Shown piece by piece: positions 1 to 4,946 of a stretch of 6,413 nucleotides of DNA. The DNA is from Cytophagales bacterium (lineage in GTDB: Bacteria > Bacteroidota > Bacteroidia > Cytophagales > 172606-1): contig JALOMD010000285.1 of NCBI GenBank assembly GCA_025455595.1, positions 1-6,413 on the forward strand, written 5' to 3'. Under the pieces are notes generated by a model. The model was given only the letters and a program-made list of their open reading frames with translations. It was not told where the DNA came from and made no database searches. Position numbers and translations under genes: made by a program. Within the stretch, counting starts at the first letter, position 1. Each line of letters opens with the position of its first letter.

Positions 1-1
1 G

Positions 2-280
2 GCGTTCAACTGGCGCAACATCCGGGGCACCGAACGCCGCAGTGCGCACAGTTTCGGCATTGCGTTCGACATCAACATCAGCTACGCCGACTATTGGCTT
101 TGGGACCGTCAGTCGGGCCGTGCGCACAAGTACAAGAATCGCTACCCGCTCGAAATCGTCGAAATCTTCGAGAAGCACGGCTTCATCTGGGGCGGCAAGT
201 GGTATTACTACGACACGATGCACTTCGAGTACCGCCCCGAAATGCTGGTAGAAGTGGGCGACACGTTGGCAAGGAAATGA
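2..280 (+). CDS. M15-family metallopeptidase (D-Ala-D-Ala carboxypeptidase / L,D-endopeptidase type), 3' part only
   Basis: The reading frame enters from the left edge and gives 92 residues before TGA at 278-280, so the N-terminus is missing. The M15 zinc-site pattern is visible: SAHSFGIAFDI (residues 14-24 of the fragment, with probable zinc ligands H16 and D23) and, further on, GFIWGGKWYYYDTMHFEYRPE (60-80), in which D71 is the likely catalytic acid and H74 the third zinc ligand. The D-x-x-H spacing and the WGGKW segment match the Peptidase_M15_4 / VanY-like group, which cleaves peptide stems of peptidoglycan, usually in the periplasm. Whether this one is a D,D-carboxypeptidase or an endopeptidase cannot be told from this part, and the signal peptide would lie outside the window. 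The next gene follows after 68 bases with no palindrome between them, so co-transcription is possible. Family assignment is firm; exact substrate is inference. Confidence 0.9.
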   Translation, partial: AFNWRNIRGTERRSAHSFGIAFDINISYADYWLWDRQSGRAHKYKNRYPLEIVEIFEKHGFIWGGKWYYYDTMHFEYRPEMLVEVGDTLARK

Positions 281-288
281 GTTGGAAG

Positions 289-344
289 ATTGAAAGGTTG
301 GAAAGTTGCAGATTACAGGTTGAATGTTGCAGGTTGGGTAGAAG
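289..344 (+). repeat. Degenerate heptad (7-nt period) array before the 126-aa gene
   Basis: Cut every seven bases from 289, the sequence reads attgaaa, ggttgga, aagttgc, agattac, aggttga, atgttgc, aggttgg, gtagaag. Most units fit nnGTTGn. The next heptad in phase (345-351) is aaaaATG and contains the start codon of the following gene. There is no Shine-Dalgarno-like site beyond the A-rich run. Two other genes here have an array with the same period, but a different unit, in front of them. Confidence 0.6.
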
Positions 345-348
345 AAAA

Positions 349-729
349 ATGAAAAACATCGGGAACATCATCGGCAACACCGCAATCGTGGCCATAACGG
401 TTCTCAGCATCCGCTCCTGCGTACTCAAGAACAAGGAGGAGGCTCTAATTAAGCAAGACCCGCTCGTAGTGTCAGGGGTCTTCGGGAAGGTAAACGGACT
501 CTCGCGTGGTGCTGGTTATATGGGTTACTGCACCTATGAAGTGGGTGGAATCCGCTACGAAATGGCAGAGTCTTTGCCCAGCAGGCAGTTCTTCGGCCAC
601 CGTTTCCCAGTGGTGTATTACAGACAAGACCCTTCCGTGGCACGGGTGCTCATCCATCCCGATGAGTTCAGGGAGTTCGGTTTCGTTTTCCCCGACAGCC
701 TACAGTACGTGAAGGCTTGGCTACCATAA
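349..729 (+). CDS. Small membrane-anchored protein of unknown function (126 aa)
   Basis: I do not recognise this protein with certainty. The ATG at 349 is preferred: it is preceded by an A-rich stretch (gaagaaaa), as usual in Bacteroidota, and gives a protein starting with a short hydrophobic helix (about residues 4-23, NIIGNTAIVAITVLS) followed by a basic residue. Longer in-frame starts such as 94 would overlap the M15 gene. A Cys at 24 (SIRSC) is a poor lipobox because Arg sits at -2, so a membrane anchor is likelier than a lipoprotein. The soluble part (about 38-116) has the alternating pattern of a small beta-rich domain: VVSGVFGKVNG, GYCTYEVGGIRYEM, HRFPVVYYRQDPSVARVL. This resembles small Bacteroidota proteins of a DUF3592-like style, but that is only an impression. 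GC over 361-720 is about 55% by hand count, below the roughly 60-65% in sampled lines of the DUF1800 gene. It may be co-transcribed with the upstream M15 gene. Confidence 0.75.
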   Translation: MKNIGNIIGNTAIVAITVLSIRSCVLKNKEEALIKQDPLVVSGVFGKVNGLSRGAGYMGYCTYEVGGIRYEMAESLPSRQFFGHRFPVVYYRQDPSVARVLIHPDEFREFGFVFPDSLQYVKAWLP

Positions 730-770
730 GTGTCGAGGAGAACAATTCTGACTCACAATTTATCCGTAAT

Positions 771-789
771 GAGGGGTATGAAACCCCTT
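771..789 (+). terminator. Small hairpin downstream of the 126-aa gene
   Basis: AGGGGT (772-777) and ACCCCT (783-788) form a perfect 6-bp stem with a 5-nt loop, extendable by a G-T pair. It begins about 40 bases after the stop. No T-run follows, so a classical intrinsic terminator is not supported; it is listed as a weak candidate 3'-end structure. Confidence 0.2.
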
Positions 790-802
790 GCGGCAGGTTG
801 GC

Positions 803-843
803 AAATCGCCGTTTTAAGCAAATTTTGCTTAAAACGGCGATTT
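803..843. repeat. Perfect 41-bp palindrome, member 1 of the intergenic palindrome family
   Basis: Bases 803-822 are the exact reverse complement of 824-843, with one T (823) in the centre. The core half-site CCGTTTTAAGCAAA is the same as in the six other palindromes of this window (typical half GCGTTTTGGGCAAA). This copy is the only perfect one and has extra paired bases outside the 29-bp core (core equivalent 809-837). It lies 73 bases after the stop of the 126-aa gene. As DNA it could form a cruciform or bind a dimeric protein; as RNA, a 20-bp hairpin. No T-run follows beyond TTTT at 841-844. Confidence 0.9.
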
Positions 844-856
844 TATCCACAAGACC

Positions 857-905
857 CAAACTTTCCAAACCGAAACTTTCAACTTTTCCATTAAACCTTT
901 ACTTT
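857..905 (+). repeat. Pyrimidine-rich short repeat, loosely 7-nt periodic
   Basis: AAACT/AACTTT motifs recur (858, 873, 881, 893) with spacings near but not always 7. Some heptads match (cgaaact, ttcaact, taaacct), others do not. It resembles the clearer arrays elsewhere but is more decayed. The stretch from 906 to 1013 that follows shows no feature I can support. Confidence 0.3.
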
Positions 906-1013
906 CGGGAAACATCCAAGCATTGGCATCCGGCCCTCCCCAAGACCAGCGACTTACGAGACAAGACTTAATATTCACAAACCACTTTAGAAGTACGGTT
1001 TCAGGACAGAATG

Positions 1014-1042
1014 GCGTTTTGGACATTTTTTGCCCAAAACGC
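1014..1042. repeat. 29-bp palindrome, member 2
   Basis: GCGTTTTGG (1014-1022) pairs with CCAAAACGC (1034-1042). The inner part (aca then a T-run) departs from the family core, leaving mismatches at half-site positions 10 and 13. It lies 53 bases before the DUF1800 start, and the heptad array begins directly after it. Confidence 0.75.
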
Positions 1043-1095
1043 TTCCGACCTCTGACCTTAAATCGTACTTCGTAAATCGTAATTCGTACTTCAAA
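1043..1095 (+). repeat. Heptad array running into the DUF1800 start codon
   Basis: From 1043 the heptads are ttccgac, ctctgac, cttaaat, cgtactt, cgtaaat, cgtaatt, cgtactt, and the next one (1092-1098) is caaaATG with the start codon. Seen as 14-mers, 1061-1074 and 1075-1088 agree at 13 of 14 positions. The unit CGTAnnT differs from the unit at the other arrays, yet period and phase to the ATG are the same. Confidence 0.7.
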
Positions 1096-1284
1096 ATGTC
1101 TCTCCTCAGCGTTTACGCGTCGCCGCTGGATACCCGTCGGGCGGCGCATCTGTTGCGTCGTGCCACGTTCGGTGCCTCGCCTGAGCGGATACGCGAATTC
1201 ACCGGCCTGACCGCCGAAGCCGCCGCCCAACGCCTGCTGGCCGACCAACCGGGCTTGACCCCACCACCCGGCAGACTTTCGTGA
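1096..1284 (+). CDS. N-terminal piece of a frameshifted DUF1800-family protein
   Basis: This 62-codon frame starts at ATG 1096, right after an A-rich tetramer, and reads into the typical DUF1800 N-terminus: AHLLRRATFGAS at residues 17-28, then a helical stretch to about residue 53 (TAEAAAQRLLADQPG). After about base 1257 the translation becomes LTPPPGRLS and stops at 1282-1284, whereas the other frame reads DPTTRQTFVNLAFSN, which looks like the family's continuation. Returning one base near 1257 would join the two into a protein of about 512 residues. So this is the 5' part of one gene broken by a 1-nt loss (or 2-nt gain), a sequencing error, or, less likely, recoding. There is no obvious N-terminal signal peptide. 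Confidence 0.8.
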   Translation: MSLLSVYASPLDTRRAAHLLRRATFGASPERIREFTGLTAEAAAQRLLADQPGLTPPPGRLS

Positions 1285-2633
1285 ACCTGGCTTTCAGCAA
1301 TACCGAGCAGGGCCGCTGGCAAAACTACGTCAAAGGCTGGTGGATGGCCCGGATGCAACAGGCCGACAGCGCGGCGATTGAGAAAATGACCGCCTTTTGG
1401 CAAAACCACTTCGTGGTGTCGTTTTCGGTGGTCAACGATGCCCGATTCGTGTACCGCTACTTGGCCTTGCTGCGGCAGCACGCGTTGGGCAACTTCCGCA
1501 CGCTGCTCATTGAGGTGACCAAAGACCCGGCCATGCTGCGTTACTTGAACGGCAACAGCAACACGGCGGGCCGCGTAAACGAAAACTATGCCCGCGAGTT
1601 GCAGGAACTGTTCAGCATCGGGCGGGGCAACTACACCGAGGCCGACGTGCGTGCCGCCGCCCGCGTGCTCACCGGCTGGCGCGACCTCTACTACCGCAAC
1701 GAGCAGCGGGCCGACATCGCCGTGGAGTTCAGGCCTGCCCAACACGACACTACCAACAAGACGTTCTCGGCCTCGTACCAAAACACGGTGATTCGCGGCC
1801 GCACCGGCCCCAACGCGGGCAACGAAGAACTGGCCGACCTGATTGACATGATTCTGCGACAGCCCGAAGCCGCCCGGTTCATTTGCCGGAAACTGTACCG
1901 CTGGTTCGTGAACCACGACATCACGCCTGCCATCGAAATGGGCTTCATCGAGCCGCTGGCGCAGGTGTTCCGGCAGTCGGGCTATGAAATCAAGCCCGTG
2001 CTGGCGGCGTTGTTTGCCAGCACGCACTTCTACGACGAGTCAGTTCGCGGGGCGGTCATCAAGTCGCCCTTCGACCTCACGTTGGGTACGTTGCAATTCT
2101 TCGGCGTTTCCATGCCCGACATGGCCCAGCAGCCCGCCGCCTTCTACGAATACACCGACCATTTGCGCCGCCGCAACCGCGAGCAACAGCAAGACGTGCT
2201 TGACCAGCCCACGGTGTTCGGCTATCCGGCGTATTACGAAACCGACTACTACAAAGTGTGGATAAACGCCACCACGTTGTCCATGCGCGGCTACTTCGGC
2301 GACACGCTGGTGAACGGCACCTTCCGCGCAGGCGGGCGGGCGATTACGTTCAATTCGCTGGAGTTTGTGAAGCGGCTGCCCGCTCCGTCGGATGCGGTGA
2401 AGCTGGTGGACGACATTTGCGCCACGCTGATGGCCGTTGACCTGACCCGCCAGCAAAAGAATTTCCTGATTGACCAAGTGCTGATTCCGGGCCTGCCCCG
2501 CTACGAGTGGACGTACGAATGGCAAGGCCACACGTCGGATCCGAACAACGCGGCCAAACGGATGTCGCTGAAAATGAAGCTGGACAACTTGTTCCGTTTC
2601 CTGTTCCGCATGGCCGAATACCAGATGTGCTGA
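1281..2633 (+). CDS. DUF1800-family protein, main (C-terminal) part after a frameshift
   Basis: The family's conserved blocks appear in order, numbered from GTG 1281: FWQNHF (39-44), LRQHALGNFRTLL (64-76), VTKDPAMLRYLNG (79-91), NENYARELQELFSIG (100-114) and YTEADVRAAARVLTGW (118-133). A HDTTNKTF segment, an IKSPFDLTLG segment and the ending RFLFRMAEYQMC follow. The GTG at 1281 overlaps the stop of the upstream frame (GTGA) and is probably not the true start: the frame already reads as DUF1800 from 1257 (DPTTRQTFV), so both pieces belong to one gene. DUF1800 proteins have no established biochemical function; they are widespread in Bacteroidota and often sit beside DUF1501 genes, as here. The 309-base gap to the DUF1501 gene is longer than in a tight operon and is filled with repeats. 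Family call is firm; the state of the gene (broken or sequencing error) is open. Confidence 0.9.
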   Translation: MNLAFSNTEQGRWQNYVKGWWMARMQQADSAAIEKMTAFWQNHFVVSFSVVNDARFVYRYLALLRQHALGNFRTLLIEVTKDPAMLRYLNGNSNTAGRVNENYARELQELFSIGRGNYTEADVRAAARVLTGWRDLYYRNEQRADIAVEFRPAQHDTTNKTFSASYQNTVIRGRTGPNAGNEELADLIDMILRQPEAARFICRKLYRWFVNHDITPAIEMGFIEPLAQVFRQSGYEIKPVLAALFASTHFYDESVRGAVIKSPFDLTLGTLQFFGVSMPDMAQQPAAFYEYTDHLRRRNREQQQDVLDQPTVFGYPAYYETDYYKVWINATTLSMRGYFGDTLVNGTFRAGGRAITFNSLEFVKRLPAPSDAVKLVDDICATLMAVDLTRQQKNFLIDQVLIPGLPRYEWTYEWQGHTSDPNNAAKRMSLKMKLDNLFRFLFRMAEYQMC

Positions 2634-2635
2634 AA

Positions 2636-2668
2636 TTAGTCGTGAGTGGTTAGTCGCCAGTGGTTAGT
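2636..2668 (+). repeat. 14/7-nt periodic array after the DUF1800 stop
   Basis: ttagtcg tgagtgg (2636-2649) is followed by ttagtcg ccagtgg (2650-2663), 12 of 14 identical, and then ttagtgc. It starts two bases after the stop codon and runs directly into the palindrome at 2669. Confidence 0.65.
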
Positions 2669-2697
2669 GCGTTTTGGGCAAAATTTGCCTAAAACGC
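2669..2697. repeat. 29-bp palindrome, member 3
   Basis: GCGTTTTGGGCAAA (2669-2682), one central A, then TTTGCCTAAAACGC (2684-2697). The arms pair throughout apart from one position that can form a G-T pair. It lies 35 bases past the DUF1800 stop and is the outer part of the left arm of the larger inverted repeat 2669-2738 / 2807-2877. Confidence 0.9.
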
Positions 2698-2702
2698 AAA
2701 GA

Positions 2703-2738
2703 CCTCACCCCCGTCCCCTCTCCCACGGGAGAGGGGTG
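2703..2738. repeat. C-rich inverted repeat, left copy
   Basis: Starts CCTCACCCCCGTCCCC and contains its own hairpin CCCCTCTCCC-ac-GGGAGAGGGG (2715-2736). A reverse-complement copy sits at 2807-2843. Sequences of the CCTCACCCCC...GGGAGAGGGG type occur as interspersed repeats in many bacterial genomes, as far as I know. Here the copy is joined to a 29-bp palindrome on its outer side. Confidence 0.8.
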
Positions 2739-2806
2739 ACCTTTCAACCGGACGAGCCTTGTGTACAAACAGCTTTGAGACGAAAGACTCGGTTCATCGT
2801 GAGGCA

Positions 2807-2843
2807 CACCCCTCTCCCTTGGGAGAGGGGGCCGGGGGTGAGG
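2807..2843. repeat. C-rich inverted repeat, right copy
   Basis: This is the reverse complement of 2703-2738 with a few differences (tt instead of ac in the hairpin loop, ggcc instead of gtc, one added G). Its hairpin is CCCCTCTCCC-tt-GGGAGAGGGG (2809-2830). The 68 bases between the two copies (2739-2806) show no feature I can support. Confidence 0.8.
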
Positions 2844-2848
2844 CCTTT

Positions 2849-2877
2849 GCGTTTTAAGCAAAAATTGCCAAAAACGC
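2849..2877. repeat. 29-bp palindrome, member 4
   Basis: GCGTTTTAAGCAA and TTGCCAAAAACGC flank a 3-nt centre, with two mismatches at half-site positions 8 and 9. It is the outer part of the right arm of the inverted repeat in this gap and lies 65 bases before the DUF1501 start. Confidence 0.85.
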
Positions 2878-2882
2878 CAACC

Positions 2883-2938
2883 TGAAAACTGCAAAGCGTG
2901 AACTGAAAACGGTAAACGCTAAACGCCAAACGATAAAC
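2883..2938 (+). repeat. Eight-unit heptad array running into the DUF1501 start codon
   Basis: The in-phase heptads are tgaaaac, tgcaaag, cgtgaac, tgaaaac, ggtaaac, gctaaac, gccaaac, gataaac, followed by gaaaATG (2939-2945), which holds the start codon. Seven of the eight fit nnnRAAC or close to it. This is the clearest array in the window. There is no Shine-Dalgarno site; the A-rich run before ATG is the likely initiation context. Confidence 0.8.
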
Positions 2939-2942
2939 GAAA

Positions 2943-4505
2943 ATGAAACGTCGCGATTTCCTGCAAGCCGCTGCCTCGTCGTTCCTCCTGCCCGTATTCA
3001 TTGACGGATACGGAGCCAAGGCGTTCACACGAGAGTCGGCCTTCGTGCGGGCGTTGGCCGGGCTGTCTGCCCAAACCGACCGCGTCTTGGTGATGATTCA
3101 GCTCAACGGCGGCAACGACGGCCTGAACACCGTCATCCCGCTCGACCAGATGAGCCGCTACACCGATCCGGCGTTGCGGGGCAACATCGCCATTCCCGAA
3201 GGCAAGGTGCTGCGCCTGCGCAAACACCCCGAAACTGGCTTGCATCCGGCCATGACTGGTATGCAGCGGCTTTTCGACGAAGGCAAGCTTTCCATTGTAC
3301 ACAGCGTTTCGTACCCGTCGCCTAATTTTTCGCATTTCCGTTCCAGCGACATCTGGTTCACCGCCGCCGACTCGAACCAAAACCTGACCACCGGCTGGAT
3401 GGGCCGCTACCTCGACCAGCAATATCCCGACTACCCCGAAAACTACCCCAACAACAACATGCCCGACCCGCTGGCCGTGCAGATCGGGGCGGTGTCTTCG
3501 ACGGCATTGCTGGGGCCGGGCCAGCCGATGGGCATCGCCGTGCAAGACCCCGACACCTTTGCCCGGCTGGTGGGCGACAAACCCAACCTGCCGCCCGGCG
3601 ACTTGGCCGACACCTACGCGGGCCGCAACATCGGGTTCATCAGGCAGCAGCAGGTTTCATCTGTACAGTACGCCGGGCAACTGAAAGCCGCCGCCGACAA
3701 AGGCAAGAACCAAGCCACCTACCCCACGCCCAACAGCCTGGCCGACCAACTGCGCATTGTGGCGCGGCTCATCCACGGCGGGTTGCAAACACGGATTTAC
3801 TACGTCACCCTCGGCGGCTTCGACACGCACGCCTCGCAAGTGAGTGCCACCGACACGAGTGTTGGAACACACGCCAATTTGCTCAAAACGCTTTCGGATG
3901 CGGTGGCCGTTTTCCAAGCCGACCTGAAAGCGATGGGAATCGAAGACAAGGTGGCGGGCATGACTTTCTCCGAATTCGGGCGGCGGGCCATTTCCAACAA
4001 CAGCATGGGCACCGACCACGGCATTGCCGCGCCGCTGTTCGTGTTCGGCTCGTCGGTAAAAACGCAGATGATCGGCGCAAACCCCAACCTGTCCGACTTG
4101 GACAACAACAACATCAAGATGCAGTATGATTTCCGGCAGGTCTATGCCACCATGCTCACCGACTGGTTCGGGCTGGACGACTCGGACGCGAACACGCTGC
4201 TTTTCAAGAGCTTCGACACCGTACCCGTGTTCCGTCGGCAGTCGCAGGCGGCGGCCAACCGACTGGAAGTGTTCCCAAATCCCGCTGATACCAAAGTCAT
4301 CGTGCAAGCCCCCGCGTTGGTGTCGGGCGTGCAGCAAATCCGCCTGCACGACACACGCGGCCTGACTTACCAGATGCAAGGTTTCTCTGTCAACAACCCG
4401 CAGCAACTCGAATTGCAGGTCGGTTCGCTGCCTTCCGGCCACTACGTGGTTCGCATCAACGCAGCCGGCCAGCAATTGACCGGCCGGCTGGTGGTGGTGC
4501 ATTGA
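2943..4505 (+). CDS. DUF1501-family protein with Tat-type signal and T9SS C-terminal sorting domain
   Basis: A 520-residue protein. Residues 1-25 read MKRRDFLQAAASSFLLPVF, a twin-arginine motif (RRDFL) followed by a short hydrophobic stretch, which suggests Tat export of a folded, possibly metal-bearing protein. DUF1501 blocks follow: QLNGGNDGLNTVIP (53-66), HPETGLHPAM (95-104), SYPSPNFSHFRSSDIW (123-138), GGFDTHASQ (291-299), MTFSEFGRR (340-348), GTDHGIAAPLFVFG (356-369) and YDFRQVYATMLTDWFG (395-410). The D/H/E residues in these blocks (D59, H131, D294, H296, E344, D358, H359) are arranged as in alkaline-phosphatase-like enzymes, to which, as I recall, the family is related; the substrate is unknown. 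From about 441 a typical T9SS type A sorting domain begins (VFPNPAD) and ends with GHYVVRINAAGQQLTGRLVVVH-like strands, predicting release or attachment at the cell surface. The start is fixed by the Tat signal. Partner: the DUF1800 gene upstream. Confidence 0.93.
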   Translation: MKRRDFLQAAASSFLLPVFIDGYGAKAFTRESAFVRALAGLSAQTDRVLVMIQLNGGNDGLNTVIPLDQMSRYTDPALRGNIAIPEGKVLRLRKHPETGLHPAMTGMQRLFDEGKLSIVHSVSYPSPNFSHFRSSDIWFTAADSNQNLTTGWMGRYLDQQYPDYPENYPNNNMPDPLAVQIGAVSSTALLGPGQPMGIAVQDPDTFARLVGDKPNLPPGDLADTYAGRNIGFIRQQQVSSVQYAGQLKAAADKGKNQATYPTPNSLADQLRIVARLIHGGLQTRIYYVTLGGFDTHASQVSATDTSVGTHANLLKTLSDAVAVFQADLKAMGIEDKVAGMTFSEFGRRAISNNSMGTDHGIAAPLFVFGSSVKTQMIGANPNLSDLDNNNIKMQYDFRQVYATMLTDWFGLDDSDANTLLFKSFDTVPVFRRQSQAAANRLEVFPNPADTKVIVQAPALVSGVQQIRLHDTRGLTYQMQGFSVNNPQQLELQVGSLPSGHYVVRINAAGQQLTGRLVVVH

Positions 4506-4533
4506 TAGTCTTGGGTCTTTGGTCTTGATCCTT
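4506..4533 (+). repeat. Heptad array directly after the DUF1501 stop
   Basis: tagtctt, gggtctt, tggtctt, gatcctt (4506-4533), and in phase gagtttt, which is already the first arm of the next palindrome. The unit is nnGTCTT. It starts at the first base after the TGA stop codon. Confidence 0.7.
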
Positions 4534-4562
4534 GAGTTTTAGGCAAAAATTGCCCGAAACGC
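4534..4562. repeat. 29-bp palindrome, member 5
   Basis: GAGTTTTAGGCAA and TTGCCCGAAACGC around a 3-nt centre; three half-site mismatches, one of which can be a G-T pair. It lies 28 bases after the DUF1501 stop, like member 3 after the DUF1800 stop. Confidence 0.8.
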
Positions 4563-4566
4563 CTGT

Positions 4567-4651
4567 CGCGACTGGCTGTGCCTGGTGTCACGCCTCGGCA
4601 TGATGCCTTTTTGTTGACCAGCGTCCGCTGGTCGCAAACCGGCAGGTTTGC
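4567..4651. repeat. Hairpin-module block A
   Basis: Contains CGCGACTGGC (4567-4576), a segment GGTGTCACGCC...GGCATGATGCC, and two back-to-back hairpins: GACCAGCG-tc-CGCTGGTC (4616-4633) and GCAAACC-ggca-GGTTTGC (4634-4651). The same modules appear on the opposite strand at 4852-4946, in a different order. This points to a repeat family built from mobile hairpin modules. No coding potential is supported. Confidence 0.65.
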
Positions 4652-4684
4652 CAAAACCACTGTCAACAGAACGTACGTGTCAAA

Positions 4685-4713
4685 GCGTTTTGGGCAAAAA
4701 TCGCCTAAAACGC
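4685..4713. repeat. 29-bp palindrome, member 6
   Basis: GCGTTTTGGGCAA and TCGCCTAAAACGC around a 3-nt centre, with one wobble and one mismatch. It sits four bases before the direct repeat that flanks the MITE-like element. Confidence 0.85.
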
Positions 4714-4723
4714 CTTTACAGGT

Positions 4724-4841
4724 TAGGACTTACGCACTAAAAAAAGTTAATCATCTAATAATCAGCGAATTAACTTTGGCAAAGGTTTTCGCGTAACTTG
4801 CTCACCGCCAGCACCTTTGCCAAAGTATTGCGTAAGTCCTA
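4724..4841. mobile_element. MITE-like element, ~117 bp, no transposase
   Basis: The ends are a perfect 13-bp inverted repeat: TAGGACTTACGCA (4724-4736) and TGCGTAAGTCCTA (4829-4841). The direct repeat ACAGGT flanks it (4718-4723 and 4841-4846, sharing the last A, so the exact right border is uncertain by one base), as expected for a target-site duplication. Inside are two further perfect inverted repeats: 9 bp (4743-4751 / 4769-4777) and 14 bp, ACTTTGGCAAAGGT (4773-4786) against 4813-4826. The element is A/T-richer than its surroundings. It codes for nothing and would need a transposase in trans. I cannot assign it to an IS family. Confidence 0.75.
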
Positions 4842-4851
4842 CAGGTATCAT

Positions 4852-4946
4852 GTCTCGGCATAGCGACACCCTTTGCGAGCCGTTGGCTCGCGACCAGCGG
4901 ACGCTGGTCAAGGCTTCGGCACAAGCGGATGCTTGCGCCAGTCGCG
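4852..4946. repeat. Hairpin-module block B, inverted relative to block A
   Basis: Read on the + strand it holds GCGAGCC-gtt-GGCTCGC (4875-4891), GACCAGCG-ga-CGCTGGTC (4892-4909), CAAGC-ggat-GCTTG (4922-4935) and GCCAGTCGCG (4937-4946). A 22-base stretch, 4890-4911, is the exact reverse complement of 4614-4635 in block A, and 4937-4946 that of 4567-4576. The MITE-like element lies between the two blocks. Confidence 0.65.

Noticed and set aside
94..348. Upstream in-frame starts for the 126-aa protein
   Set aside because: The extension would overlap the M15 gene out of frame and run through the heptad array; the ATG at 349 has a suitable A-rich context and a membrane helix directly after it.
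1250..1284. Programmed -1 frameshift as explanation of the split DUF1800 gene
   Set aside because: No X-XXY-YYZ slippery heptamer and no obvious stimulating hairpin just downstream; mutation or sequence error is simpler.
1113..2027. Reverse open frame of 304 codons opposite DUF1800
   Set aside because: Low-complexity composition and no recognisable motif; the forward strand carries the conserved DUF1800 blocks.
2646..2894. Short open frames on both strands between DUF1800 and DUF1501
   Set aside because: They translate the palindromes and C-rich inverted repeats, with near-identical peptides on both strands because the DNA is an inverted repeat.
3657..4502. Reverse open frame of 281 codons opposite DUF1501
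   Set aside because: Shadow of the forward gene, whose Tat, DUF1501 and sorting-domain motifs run through this stretch.
4578..4796. Small open frame within the 4506-5186 gap
   Set aside because: It runs across hairpin modules, a palindrome and half of the MITE-like element, without an initiation context or recognisable protein motif.
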